A stretch of DNA of 36,699 bases, taken from Secundilactobacillus paracollinoides DSM 15502 = JCM 11969 (GTDB lineage Bacteria > Bacillota > Bacilli > Lactobacillales > Lactobacillaceae). How positions within the stretch are numbered: the stretch's first letter is position 1; every line of letters begins with the position of its first letter. The position numbers and the translations under genes are program-made. The notes beneath the pieces were generated by a model. The model searched no databases. It saw only the letters and a program-made list of their open reading frames with translations, and had not been told where the DNA came from. Location of the stretch: positions 1 through 36,699 of the forward strand of contig NZ_BBAG01000032.1 of the NCBI RefSeq assembly GCF_001311135.1, in the 5' to 3' direction. Shown piece by piece: positions 1 through 7,616 of this stretch.

Positions 1-90
1 ATGTTAAATACAACCAATAACCCGTTTCTTAAACACAATTTGGTATTTTAACCTTTATTTGTTGTGAGGCTGCAACAGCTGTGTCATTTT

Positions 91-112
91 ACTGTCATAT
101 TTTGATGACAGT
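91..112. terminator. Hairpin just downstream of tag
   Basis: Eight-base perfect inverted repeat ACTGTCAT/ATGACAGT with a six-base loop, starting seven bases after the tag stop codon. The T-tract on the minus strand is poor, so terminator function is uncertain. Positions 1-90 hold nothing else I can support. Confidence 0.4.
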
Positions 113-118
113 TTCATG

Positions 119-730
119 TCAGACTGATGCCTTGAGCGCCATCAACGTCTCGTGTTGCGTTTTGCCAAACGCGACTGCTGGCGCATACGTGTCGCATTCC
201 AGTAAATGGTCGTTAATGATGCCGAGCGACTGCAACCAGGAATACACGATGGTGGGTCCAAGAAATTGGAAGCCCTGTTTTTTGAGTTGTTTACTGATTT
301 GTTTAGAAAGATCCGTCTGGGCGGGTAAGTCCACCATTGTCTGGTGCTTACTATTCTGCGGTGTAAAGTCGACAAACGACCACAGATAGGCAATCATTGT
401 CCGCCCATCCTTGTGCCACTGCCTGAGGATCCGGGCGTTATTGATCGTTGCAATGAGTTTCCGATGATTCCGGATAATCCCCGCATTAGCCATGAGTTCA
501 TCAACTTCCGGTTGCTGGAAAGCGGCTATTTTTTCAAGATCGTAATTGACGAATGCGTCTTTAAAGGCACTTCGCTTATTCAACACAGTCTGCCAACTCA
601 ACCCAGCCTGCATCATTTCAAGGACCATCAACTCAAACGTCGCCGTTTCATCCGTGGTCACAAAGCCCCACTCATGGTCGTGATACGCTGTCATGGCCGC
701 ATTACTGCCCTCAGCCCAAGAACACTTCAT
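119..730 (-). CDS. tag: DNA-3-methyladenine glycosylase I
   Basis: Base-excision repair enzyme that removes 3-methyladenine from alkylated DNA in the cytoplasm. The 203-residue product has the family layout: N-terminal MKCSWAEG with the zinc-ligand Cys3, YHDHEWG (residues 16-22), the QAGLSW segment (about 41-46), NAGIIRN (about 82-88), ALKKQGF-like KQLKKQGFQFLGPT (about 146-159), and a C-terminal NDHLLECDTY carrying the expected His and Cys zinc ligands. The length matches the family norm (about 190-200). The start is supported by AGGAGG about nine bases upstream. It appears monocistronic, followed by a hairpin. No frame damage is seen. Confidence 0.95.
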   Translation of the reverse strand: MKCSWAEGSNAAMTAYHDHEWGFVTTDETATFELMVLEMMQAGLSWQTVLNKRSAFKDAFVNYDLEKIAAFQQPEVDELMANAGIIRNHRKLIATINNARILRQWHKDGRTMIAYLWSFVDFTPQNSKHQTMVDLPAQTDLSKQISKQLKKQGFQFLGPTIVYSWLQSLGIINDHLLECDTYAPAVAFGKTQHETLMALKASV

Positions 731-764
731 GGCGTCACCCTCCTTTTAGTTGCATACACTCTTT

Positions 765-770
765 ATTATA
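765..770 (-). promoter_or_regulatory. Putative -10 box of tag
   Basis: A perfect TATAAT in the minus direction, 35 bases before the tag start codon. No good -35 hexamer is seen at the usual distance, so the promoter is tentative. Confidence 0.4.
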
Positions 771-828
771 TCGGATATTCCGGGTAATGTTTTTAAAATT
801 TGTGGTAAACAATTTAGAGTTGTACTGT

Positions 829-1070
829 CGCTTCGTTGCGCCGTTCGGCCCTGCACGTTGAGGCCAGAGTGTGGAGCAGGCCGGGTTACTCCCGGAGTGT
901 AAGGAGCTGGCGGAACACGTTTCCGCAATATAAACTAAAAATTCAAAGATCTCCCGTATTAGTATAAAAATTCAAAGATCTCCCGTATTAGTAACCGACC
1001 AAAATACGGTCGCTAACTAATACCGACACCACAGCCTGCAATGCCGACCGGCTCCACTTTGCTGACACTT
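829..1070 (-). repeat. Composite repeat locus i, arm B (structured intergenic repeat)
   Basis: Read on the minus strand, this folds as an outer stem (GCCGGTCGGC with GCCGAACGGC, then GCATTGCAG with CGTGCAGGGC), an inner stem GTATTAGT/ACTAATAC that closes a GACCGTATTTTGGTC hairpin, and a third stem whose base contains GGGAGATC. The same architecture recurs at 5970-6125, 21090-21260 and 30936-31213 with different but still complementary stem sequences. This copy also carries a small palindrome GCGGAACACGTTTCCGC at 911-927 and a 29-bp tandem duplication. It lies between tag and nrdG and has no convincing ORF. Confidence 0.75.
936..993. repeat. 29-bp tandem duplication inside arm B
   Basis: Two adjacent identical 29-bp units (936-964 and 965-993), each containing AAATTCAAAGATCTCCCG and TATTAGTA. 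The duplication covers one strand of the inner stem and the internal-loop sequence of arm B, so this copy has two alternative partners for the same stem. The other B arms have a single unit. Confidence 0.85.
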
Positions 1071-1142
1071 GCTGTAAAACATCAATAGTCTGTATCGTCA
1101 ACACCCACTTTAAAAATAGCGTTAGCTGACATCAAGCAATCA

Positions 1143-1169
1143 GCAGTCGAGGACGGATAATCCGCGAAC
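1143..1169 (+). repeat. Conserved box of composite repeat, locus i
   Basis: GCAGTCGAGGACGGATAATC plus CGCGAAC. This is a member of a box of about 26 bp whose consensus is GCAGTCGAGGGCGGATTC followed by TCTACGAAC. Other copies are at 2218, 6187 (reverse), 6431, 20936 (reverse), 31323 and 36136 (reverse). It always sits about 75-80 bp before an A arm when an A arm is present. Confidence 0.75.
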
Positions 1170-1222
1170 TGTCTTTGACTGCATGTTGATGTTTATCAAA
1201 CGTTACAAGCATGAGCAAAGTA

Positions 1223-1400
1223 AGTGGAATGGAACGATTTGGCACGGAGCTATGGTGTCGATGGCACTTGGTGGGCAAGGTCTTCGGCCACCTAGTGCCA
1301 TGCGAGCCGAATAAGATCCACTCGAGAGCTGCGCAGCAGAAATCGAGTTAGCTTATTCGCGAGCCACCATAGCGAAGTGCCAAATCGTGGAATGCAACGG
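1223..1400 (+). repeat. Composite repeat locus i, arm A (three-way junction)
   Basis: The outer stem is GATTTGGCAC (1236-1245) with GTGCCAAATC (1377-1386), continued by GCTATGGTG (1249-1257) with CACCATAGC (1365-1373). Stem 2 is GGCACT (1263-1268) with AGTGCC (1294-1299), a T/T mismatch, then GGTGG/CCACC. Stem 3 is CGAATAAG (1308-1315) with CTTATTCG (1352-1359), an ATCC/TAG internal loop, then ACTCGA/TCGAGT around the self-complementary GCTGCGCAGC. The structure is flanked by GGAATGGAAC and GGAATGCAAC. Homologous copies are at 2297, 6512, 20707 (reverse) and 31403. Confidence 0.85.
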
Positions 1401-1426
1401 ACTAATTACATCAATCTAAATTTTTA

Positions 1427-1467
1427 AAAAGCCCAGCTTGACAACGTAAGGTCAAACTAGGCTTTTT
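1427..1467 (-). terminator. Intrinsic terminator of nrdG
   Basis: On the minus strand AAAGCCTAGTTTGAC pairs with GTCAAGCTGGGCTTT around a short loop and is followed by TTTTT. It begins next to the nrdG stop codon. Confidence 0.85.
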
Positions 1468-1468
1468 G

Positions 1469-2053
1469 TTATTTAATCAACTTATCCCAAAGTACGATTT
1501 CGCCCTTTTCAAGGGACTCTGGCACGTTAATGATCTTTTGGTTGGCACTGCCACGAAACTGCAGTGTGAGATCCATCTGAGCTTGCAAGAAGCGGCCGTC
1601 GATCAAAATATCAATCAGGTTCAGCAGTTCTAACTTATCGTCAGATTCCTGCATCAGCTCTTCCCACTTGTAACCCGTCCAACTCCAGATATCTTTATCA
1701 TGGCCGAATTCTCGACGGATCCGTTTCGCCAGTTTAATGCAGACCTGGGTGTTCAAAAATGGTTCCCCACCAAGCAATGTCAATCCTTGAACGTAGTCTT
1801 GACTCAGATCTTCAATGATCTGGTCTTCCAGTTCCTGCGTATAAGGATGCCCAAAGTGAAAGTTCTGTGCCACCTTGTTGTAACAGCCAGGACAGTTAAA
1901 CTTGCAGCCAGAAACGTAAAGGCTGCACCGAACCCCTTCGCCATCCACAAAGTTAAACGGCTTGTAGCTGGCAACGTATTGTTGACTTAAATCAGAAGCC
2001 AGCCATTCTTGAGGCTGTGGATTCTTAGGCAGCTTTTCAGTTTGATTAGGCAT
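1469..2053 (-). CDS. nrdG: Anaerobic ribonucleotide reductase activating protein
   Basis: Radical-SAM enzyme that uses a [4Fe-4S] cluster and S-adenosylmethionine to put the glycyl radical on NrdD, allowing dNTP synthesis without oxygen. The 194-residue product has the cluster motif CKFNCPGC (CxxxCxxC, about residues 50-57), the FVDGEGVRCSLYVSGC lead-in typical of NrdG, and LLGGEPF (about 93-99), the GGE motif that contacts SAM. An AGGAGG lies seven bases before the ATG. Its partner nrdD is upstream on the same strand, but the two are separated by about 440 bp holding a structured repeat, so nrdG may need its own promoter or read-through of that repeat. Confidence 0.95.
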   Translation of the reverse strand: MPNQTEKLPKNPQPQEWLASDLSQQYVASYKPFNFVDGEGVRCSLYVSGCKFNCPGCYNKVAQNFHFGHPYTQELEDQIIEDLSQDYVQGLTLLGGEPFLNTQVCIKLAKRIRREFGHDKDIWSWTGYKWEELMQESDDKLELLNLIDILIDGRFLQAQMDLTLQFRGSANQKIINVPESLEKGEIVLWDKLIK

Positions 2054-2217
2054 TGAAAAGCCTCCTTTATTTTTTCTATTAAATAGCCGTAATTGCTTAA
2101 TTTTTCAGCAACGACCTGTCACATTCCTTACAACTCAATCACTAACTCACAAGCAGTTAGTTGCCAATTTCCGCTCACACAGCATGGTACAAAGCATCCC
2201 TGCAAGTTATCGACAAG

Positions 2218-2243
2218 CAGTCGAGGGCGGATTCTCTACGAAC
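2218..2243 (+). repeat. Conserved box of composite repeat (nrdD-nrdG gap)
   Basis: GCAGTCGAGGGCGGATTC followed by TCTACGAA, matching the repeat consensus. It lies 79 bp before arm A at 2297. No B arm is seen on its left, so this locus appears to be a half element (box + A). Confidence 0.75.
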
Positions 2244-2296
2244 TTGCACTAATTGTATTTTGATATTTAACCAGGTTTAAAAGTTACTGCAATGTA

Positions 2297-2472
2297 AGTG
2301 GAACGCAGCAATTTGGCACGGTATCGTGGTGTCGATGTCACTTGATGGCCGTTATTTGGCCATTTAGTGACATGCGAGACGATGAAGATCCATTCGAATG
2401 GCGCACAGCGACAGTCGAATTAGCTTCATCGCGAGCCACTTCGATACCGTGCCAAATTGCGGAGTGCAACGC
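2297..2472 (+). repeat. Arm A of composite repeat between nrdD and nrdG
   Basis: The outer stem AATTTGGCACGGTATCG pairs with CGATACCGTGCCAAATT. Stem 2 is GTCACT/AGTGAC extended by a T/T mismatch and GATGGCC/GGCCATT. Stem 3 is CGATGAAG/CTTCATCG with the ATCC/TAG internal loop and ATTCGA/TCGAAT above. Compared with the copy at 1223 both sides of each stem changed together (GGCACT/AGTGCC to GTCACT/AGTGAC; CGAATAAG/CTTATTCG to CGATGAAG/CTTCATCG). The right end is about 20 bp from the nrdD stop codon. Confidence 0.85.
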
Positions 2473-2495
2473 CATCACAGCATTGTGTTCAAACG

Positions 2496-4690
2496 TTACT
2501 GACGTGCAATATCATTGGCATCATTGCCAAGCGACATGTGCTTGACTCGGCTGGCAATTTCAATGTGACGGCCGTGAACCATTGGCCGCTGGTTAGGATT
2601 GCCAAGGTAGCCGCAAGTCCGCTTCACAACGTCGCAGGTTGCGGGATCGTGGTTGCCGCATTGCGGGCATTCGAAGCCCTTAGCGGTTGGCTTGAATTCA
2701 CCCTTGAACCCGCATTCGAAACACTGGTCAATTGGTGTGTTCGTGCCGAGGTAACCGATTCGGTCGTATGCGTAGTCCCAAACGGCTTCGAGTGCCTTGG
2801 GATTTTGTTTCAGATTCGGGTATTCGCAGTAGTGAATGAACCCGCCAGCGCTGTATTTAGGATAGTCTTTTTCAAAGTCAATTTTTTCAAACGGTGTTGG
2901 TGCTTTCCGCACATCGTAGTGGAAACTGTTCGTATAGTACTCTTTATCGGTAATATCCTTCACGCGGCCGAACTTCTTGATGTCGGCTTGGCAGAACGTG
3001 TTGGTCAGACTTTCAGCAGGGGTAGCATAAACGCTGAAGTGGTAGCCGTATTCGTCTTCCCATTGCTGACAGGGTCGTAGAGGTCTTTGACCACGTCAAT
3101 GGTAAATTGCTTGGCCTCAGGGTTAGTCTCCCAGGTTGGGCCAAAGAACGCAGTACCCACTTCGTACAGGCCAATGTATCCCAACGAAACGGTGGCGCGG
3201 TTGTTTTTAAACAACTCGTCAACGGAATCGGTGCGCTTCAGTCGTTTCCCGAAGGCCCCGTATTCGTACAGGATCGGCGCATTTTCTGGGCGCGCCTGCT
3301 TTGCCCGGTTCACCTTGAAGACCAGGGCTTCCTTACAGATTGACAAGCGTTCTTCCAAAATGGCCCAGAACTTATCTCGGTCACCCTTGGCTTCCAGCGC
3401 GATCCGCGGCAGGTTCATGGTGACAACGCCAAGGTTCATCCGCCCAGCGTTCACCTCGTTGCCGTTTTCATCCTTCCAGCCCTGCAAGAAGCTCCGGCAC
3501 CCCATCGGCGCCTTGAAGGATCCAGTCAGTTCGACGATCTTGTCGTACATCAGCACGTCGGGGTACATCCGCTTCGTTGCGCATTCAACAGCGAGTTGCT
3601 TCACATCGTAATTTGGATCCTCGGGCTTCAAATTCAAGCCGCGTTTGATCGTAAAGACCAGCTTGGGGAAAATGGCAGTCCGCTTTTCCTTACCCAGGCC
3701 TTCGATACGCACTTTGAGGATGGATTTTTGAATCTCACGTTCGATCCAGTTCGTCCCTAAGCCAAAACCAAGCGTTGTAAACGGCGTCTGTCCCTGTGAG
3801 GAGTATAAGGTGTTGATCTCATATTCGAGCGCCTGCATGGCGTCATAGATGTCCTTTTTCGTCTTAGCCTTCGCAAAGGCGTCCTGTTTTTCTACGCCTT
3901 CGATCCATTCCTTCGCATCAACCATGTGCTTGTCGTAGTTCTTCTGCGCAAATGGCGCAAGGAATTCATCCACGCGGTCGGCGGAACAGCCACCATACTG
4001 ACTGGAAGCCACGTTGGCAATAATCTGTGACATTTGGGCCGTCGCAGTCTCGATCGAATGTGGCGACTCCACTTCGGCGTTGCCGATCTTAAAGCCGTTA
4101 TTCAGCATTTCTTTGAAATCAATCAGGCAGCAGTTCGTCATGGCACTATATTGATAATCCAAATCATGCCAGTGAATGTCACCCTTCAAATGGGCATTAG
4201 CAACCTTGTCCGGCAGCATTTTCAACCCAATTGACCGGGCAACCGTTCCGGCAGTCAGGTCTCGTTGCGTGTTAAAGACGTTACTATCCTTGTTGGCGTT
4301 TTCGTTCACCACCGTGGCATCTTTATGTAACAATTTTTGAATCGTAAAATTAATATCCGTTGCTTGGTTGCGTTTGAGATCCTTTTGCGTCCGGTAGTTG
4401 ATATACTCTTCAGCCCAGTCGTACTGGTGCTGTTCAATCAATTCATGTTCCACAATGTTTTGAATCTCGTAGATCTTTACGTTATCGTCGAACCGGTCCG
4501 CAAGCTCACGCTCAACATCGGCGACAACCGCCTCAATCGTTTGATAATCACTGGCATCCAGTTCGTCGTTCATTTTCTTGGCCGCTTTTAAAATAGCCGT
4601 CTGTATTTTATCACCGTTAAAGCTGACACTCCGGCCGTCACGCTTAATGACAGTCAGGTCGTCAACGCGATCTGTTCGTGTTTCTTGCAT
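2496..4690 (-). CDS. nrdD: Anaerobic ribonucleoside-triphosphate reductase (one frameshift)
   Basis: Class III ribonucleotide reductase, converting NTPs to dNTPs without oxygen after activation by NrdG. An N-terminal ATP-cone (VIKRDGRSVSFNGDKI) is followed by the ten-stranded barrel domain (MTNCCLIDF, SSQYGGCSADR). The C-terminus has two CxxC zinc pairs (CFECGF, CPQCGN) and the glycyl-radical motif RTCGYLG. The frame breaks near 3066-3072: upstream codons end in LYDPVS, and the matching frame resumes one base out with QWEDEYGYHFSVYATP, so one base seems lost. Restored length is about 731 residues, normal for the family. I prefer the ATG at 4690: AAGGGG lies nine bases before it, while the upstream ATG at 4711 has no ribosome site. 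The only lesion is a single-base loss in an essential anaerobic enzyme, so a sequence error is likely. Confidence 0.9.
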
Positions 4691-4729
4691 CTCCGCCAAC
4701 CCCTTTTTCATTTGAACAATTCACTCACT

Positions 4730-4816
4730 ATAATACCGATTTTCGCAGACAGCTTCAACCATATATTGTGTGCAATTTAACATGATTTTGGAATATCACT
4801 ACTACATGTTGTGGTT
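4730..4816 (-). promoter_or_regulatory. nrdD promoter with two candidate NrdR boxes
   Basis: In the minus direction TTGAAG (4753-4758), a 17-base spacer and TATTAT (4730-4735) form a promoter 40 bases before the start codon. The 16-mer at 4756-4771 matches the palindromic NrdR-box consensus (ACACWATATATWGTGT) at about 13 positions and overlaps the -35. A weaker match is centred at 4806/4807, 43 bp (about four helical turns) away. Paired NrdR boxes an integral number of turns apart are the usual arrangement; assignment to NrdR is inference. Confidence 0.6.
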
Positions 4817-4828
4817 ATACGCAAAACA

Positions 4829-4866
4829 AAGACACCCATCTGATTGATCTCAGACGAGTGTCTATT
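4829..4866 (-). terminator. Terminator of the isomerase-like gene
   Basis: Near-perfect hairpin: GACACTCGTCTGA pairs with TCAGATGGGTGTC around a short loop, with a T-rich tail on the minus strand and TATTTTTG on the plus strand. Confidence 0.75.
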
Positions 4867-4959
4867 TTTGTAAAATCCGTTCAATTTAGGGCATCATCGA
4901 TCACCCATAAGTATGAAGCTATCATACCGCGAGCGTCCGCCAACGTCAACTGCCTTCAG

Positions 4960-5793
4960 CTACCTGCCGACAAGCAGCGTCCGCGATGCCAGTCCCTTCA
5001 GGTAATCGTGGCTGTCTAACATTGCCTGACAATTCGATTCGTCATCAAGGGTAATCTCATAAATATTAGTGGCATTCGGATTCAACACTTGTTTTACCCG
5101 AGCCCAGTCAATCGCACCCTTGCCAAGCGGCAAACTATCGTGTTTTTGTCCCATCGAATCAACTAAGTGATAGTGCACGATCTGGGGTGCCAGCCGTGCC
5201 AAGCTAGATACTAACTGATCGTTGTCACCGTGCAACACGATAAACGCATGACTGATATCGTAAGCTAACCGATAATGATGGCCCATAATCGCACGCTCAA
5301 ACCCCGGCTCACCAAAGCGAAACAATGGTGACAGGGCATTTTCAAACATCACGTGATTACCGCCGAGGGCTTTAAAGTAGTCGAGCCGATCAAACACAAG
5401 CTCACGCCCAGCTTCTAAGCTCCCAAACTGCGCTTTGATCCAGCTCATCGGTGCGTTGTAGGCCCCGTGAATCAGGACCTGCACATCCTTGATGCGTGCT
5501 AATTCAATGAGTGATTCCGTGCTGCCCATCATAAACTGGTACGCTGCGGGATTTCGCAGTGCGGAAACTGCCAGCTCATTATGAGCGTGGTCAAACGCCA
5601 TTGGGTGATGAATGATCACGTGGTCGACACCGGCAGACTTGACCCGGTCGATCATCTGACTTAAATGCGCTAATCCATCCGGCGTCATGTCGCTGGCTTG
5701 CGTGTAAAATTCAAATACCTCTGGCCGATGCTGCAACCGTTCCTCCAGTTGCGCCTCATCAGTGCTGGCCTTCAATCCAAGATATGGAAACAT
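4960..5793 (-). CDS. Sugar phosphate isomerase/epimerase-like TIM-barrel protein
   Basis: Cytoplasmic protein of the xylose-isomerase-like / AP-endonuclease-2 TIM-barrel superfamily. Substrate is unknown. About 277 residues, the usual length. Family-like segments are HVIIHHPMAF (strand with tandem His), VLIHGAYNAP, NHVMFENA (metal-ligand Glu), RLAYDISHAF (Asp, His), IVHYHLVDSM and NIYEITLDD (final Glu), spaced as in the metal site of this fold. A GTG at 5802 is possible, but GAGGTGG sits five bases before the ATG at 5793, which is the better start. The gene is flanked by a terminator downstream and a composite repeat upstream, so it is probably a single-gene unit and context gives no pathway clue. 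Confidence 0.8.
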   Translation of the reverse strand: MFPYLGLKASTDEAQLEERLQHRPEVFEFYTQASDMTPDGLAHLSQMIDRVKSAGVDHVIIHHPMAFDHAHNELAVSALRNPAAYQFMMGSTESLIELARIKDVQVLIHGAYNAPMSWIKAQFGSLEAGRELVFDRLDYFKALGGNHVMFENALSPLFRFGEPGFERAIMGHHYRLAYDISHAFIVLHGDNDQLVSSLARLAPQIVHYHLVDSMGQKHDSLPLGKGAIDWARVKQVLNPNATNIYEITLDDESNCQAMLDSHDYLKGLASRTLLVGR

Positions 5794-5969
5794 GTCAACC
5801 ACCTCATTTCGTTTTATTATGAGACAGTTATACCATCATTGACTGGTGTATTCTAACCTTCTGACTATCATTCGCGGTTTCTTATGGTGTTCTTAAGTCC
5901 GTTTAGGAAAGTGTTAAGAACTTTATGGTTCGTTAAGGTGTGGATGTTTGCGTTGGAGTTCCGTGGTAC

Positions 5970-6125
5970 TCCGTCAATTTGGCGGTAGGCAGGTGTGGGT
6001 CGCTCCGGAGCTATTGAATTTCTTGTCAGAAATTCAAGGATCTCCTCCGTCTCCCGTATCAGTAGGTGGCCTGAGAAACACCCACCAACTGATACCGACA
6101 CACCAGCTACCGCCAAATTGACTCC
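5970..6125 (-). repeat. Composite repeat locus ii, arm B
   Basis: Read on the minus strand: the outer stem GTCAATTTGGCGGTAG pairs with CTACCGCCAAATTGAC, stem 2 is GTATCAGT/ACTGATAC with GGTGG/CCACC beyond a T/T mismatch, and stem 3 is GGAG/CTCC with an ATCC/TAG internal loop then TTGAATTTC/GAAATTCAA. The outer stem is unlike that of the other B arms yet fully complementary. An 82-codon ORF across it is a by-product of the repeat. Confidence 0.8.
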
Positions 6126-6186
6126 GCACCACTCACAGCCAGCATCTTAACTCAGTAACCCAAGCATCACCCAACAGTTAGCCCTA

Positions 6187-6210
6187 GTTCGCGGATTATC
6201 CGCCCTCAAG
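6187..6210 (-). repeat. Conserved box, reverse copy (locus ii)
   Basis: On the minus strand CTTGAGGGCGGATAATC followed by CGCGAAC, a variant of the repeat box. It lies about 60 bp from the B arm. The interval 6211-6430 is non-coding and shows no other recognisable feature. A second, forward box follows at 6431, so this locus may be two partial elements joined. Confidence 0.65.
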
Positions 6211-6430
6211 AACATTGACGATCATTAATAGGTAACCAACTGACTAAACGAATGCTTATGATAGCGACACCGTTACTTGAGTAAACTGGCTAGGGTTAAT
6301 CTAACCGCGAACGTTACGCTGACCAATGAGTTGACACATCCACGCTGATAACACAGCGTTGCTTGTTGAATCAGTACGAAATCAATGGCCTAACAGCACT
6401 ATAACCTGGTTACTACATGTTGATAACCAA

Positions 6431-6456
6431 GCAGTCGAGTGCGGATAATCTTCGAA
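6431..6456 (+). repeat. Conserved box, forward copy (locus ii)
   Basis: GCAGTCGAGTGCGGATAATC followed by TTCGAA, 56 bp from its last base to the start of the A arm at 6512. Confidence 0.7.
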
Positions 6457-6511
6457 CCCGTTTTAATTATTGGTCAATCCTTAGGTAGCTGATGCAGAGA
6501 ACGCTAACGTG

Positions 6512-6688
6512 AGTGGAATGGAGCGATTTGGCACGGCATCGTGGTGTCGATGTCACTTGATGGCCGTTCTTTGGCCATTTAGTGACATGCGAGACGACTG
6601 AGATCCACTCGAGAGCTGCGCAGCAGAAATCGAGTTAGCTCAGTCGCGAGCCACTTCGATGCCGTGCCAAATCGCGCAATGCAACGGA
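6512..6688 (+). repeat. Composite repeat locus ii, arm A
   Basis: The outer stem GATTTGGCACGGCATCG pairs with CGATGCCGTGCCAAATC. Stem 2 is GTCACT/AGTGAC with GATGGCC/GGCCATT. Stem 3 is CGACTGAG/CTCAGTCG with ACTCGA/TCGAGT and the GCTGCGCAGC top. Versus the copy at 2297, GTATCG/CGATAC became GCATCG/CGATGC and GATGAAG/CTTCATC became GACTGAG/CTCAGTC: paired changes that keep the fold. Confidence 0.85.
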
Positions 6689-6700
6689 CTTACCCAGCAA

Positions 6701-6745
6701 ATGCAAAAAGCAGTCATCCAATAATAGGAATGACTGCTTAATTCA
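6701..6745 (-). terminator. Terminator of the metE-metF operon
   Basis: On the minus strand AAGCAGTCAT pairs with ATGACTGCTT around a 12-base loop, followed by TTTTTG. It begins seven bases after the metF stop. Confidence 0.85.
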
Positions 6746-6751
6746 AAAACA

Positions 6752-7616
6752 CTAGATCAAAGTTTTGATCGCGCTGCAGATTCGCTGGGTGACCACGGGG
6801 TTGTCCATGGTATACAGGTGGATGCCGTCGACGCCTTCGGAAAGAAGGTCGACGATTTGGTCAACGGCGTAAGCAATGCCCGCGTCGCGCATGGCGATCT
6901 TGTTGTCTTGGTAGTGGTGCATCATTTTTAAGAACTTGGGTGGTAATCCGACACCGCCCATGGTGGCCATTTTGGCAATTTGCCGTTCGTTAATGACGGA
7001 CATGATGCCCGCCTGAATCGGTACCTTGATGCCGGCTAGTTCGCAACGTTCGAGGAAGTTGTAGTAGTGTCCATTTTCAAAGAAAAGTTGCGTGATGAGC
7101 TGGGAAACGCCAGCGTCCACCTTTTCTTTGAGATGTTGCACATCTACCACACAGTTATCAGCTTCCGGGTGTACGTCCGGGTAGCAGGCGCCCAAAATGT
7201 TGAGGTCGCTTTCGCGCTTAATGGCCGTGACTAAGTCGCTAGCAAACGGAAAGTCGTTGTTGGGCCGACCATCCGCTGGCAGGTCGCCCCGAAGCGCCAG
7301 CACGTTTTCCACGTGCGTCCTCGAGGTCTGCCAGATAGGTTTTGAGCGATTGTTGATCAAAGGCCACTGCGGGAATGTGGGCCACAGCGTCGATGCCGTA
7401 ATGTTCTTTAATGTAGCGGCACAGTGCCAGCGTGCTGGCATGGTTGCCGTTACCGCCCGCGCCATAGGTGACACTAATGTAGGCGGGTTCAAGTGACGCT
7501 AAGGTGTCCAGTGAGGCGTAAAACCGGTTCGTAGCCTTTTCGGACGCGTTAGCGCGTGGTGGGAAGATTTCGAACGAGATCACGGGGCGATGGTCGAAAC
7601 AATTAACGACCTTCAT
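6752..7616 (-). CDS. metF: 5,10-methylenetetrahydrofolate reductase (one frame break)
   Basis: Flavin enzyme that reduces 5,10-methylene-THF to 5-methyl-THF, the methyl donor used by MetE. Start MKVVNCFDHRPVISFEIFPPR (family EIFPP motif), then YISVTYGAGG (substrate loop), and further on VENVLALRGDLPADG, LGACYPDVHPEA and LITQLFFEN, ending in the C-terminal barrel strands. The frame changes near 7311-7320 between LADLEDA and HVENVLALRGD. Matching the spacing of the E. coli enzyme suggests two bases (a CG or similar pair) are missing. Restored length is about 288 residues, normal for MetF. Its ATG overlaps the last 14 bases of metE, so the two are translationally coupled and under the Met T-box. 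Confidence 0.9.

Noticed and set aside
829..1400. Riboswitch or T-box for nrdG
   Set aside because: The structured arms recur in unrelated intergenic places and in both orientations, so they belong to a repeat family and not to one gene.
3060..3075. Programmed frameshifting in nrdD or the other broken genes
   Set aside because: No slippery heptamer with stimulator is common to the sites, the genes are not known to use it, and breaks of the same kind occur in many unrelated genes.
3087..3611. 174-codon ORF and other plus-strand ORFs opposite nrdD, metE, panE-like and arg genes
   Set aside because: They are antisense shadows of well-supported genes with no ribosome site or recognisable product.
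5868..6116. 82-codon ORF between the isomerase-like gene and metF
   Set aside because: It lies across B-arm stems and the paired bases explain its openness; no homologous frame in the other B arms.
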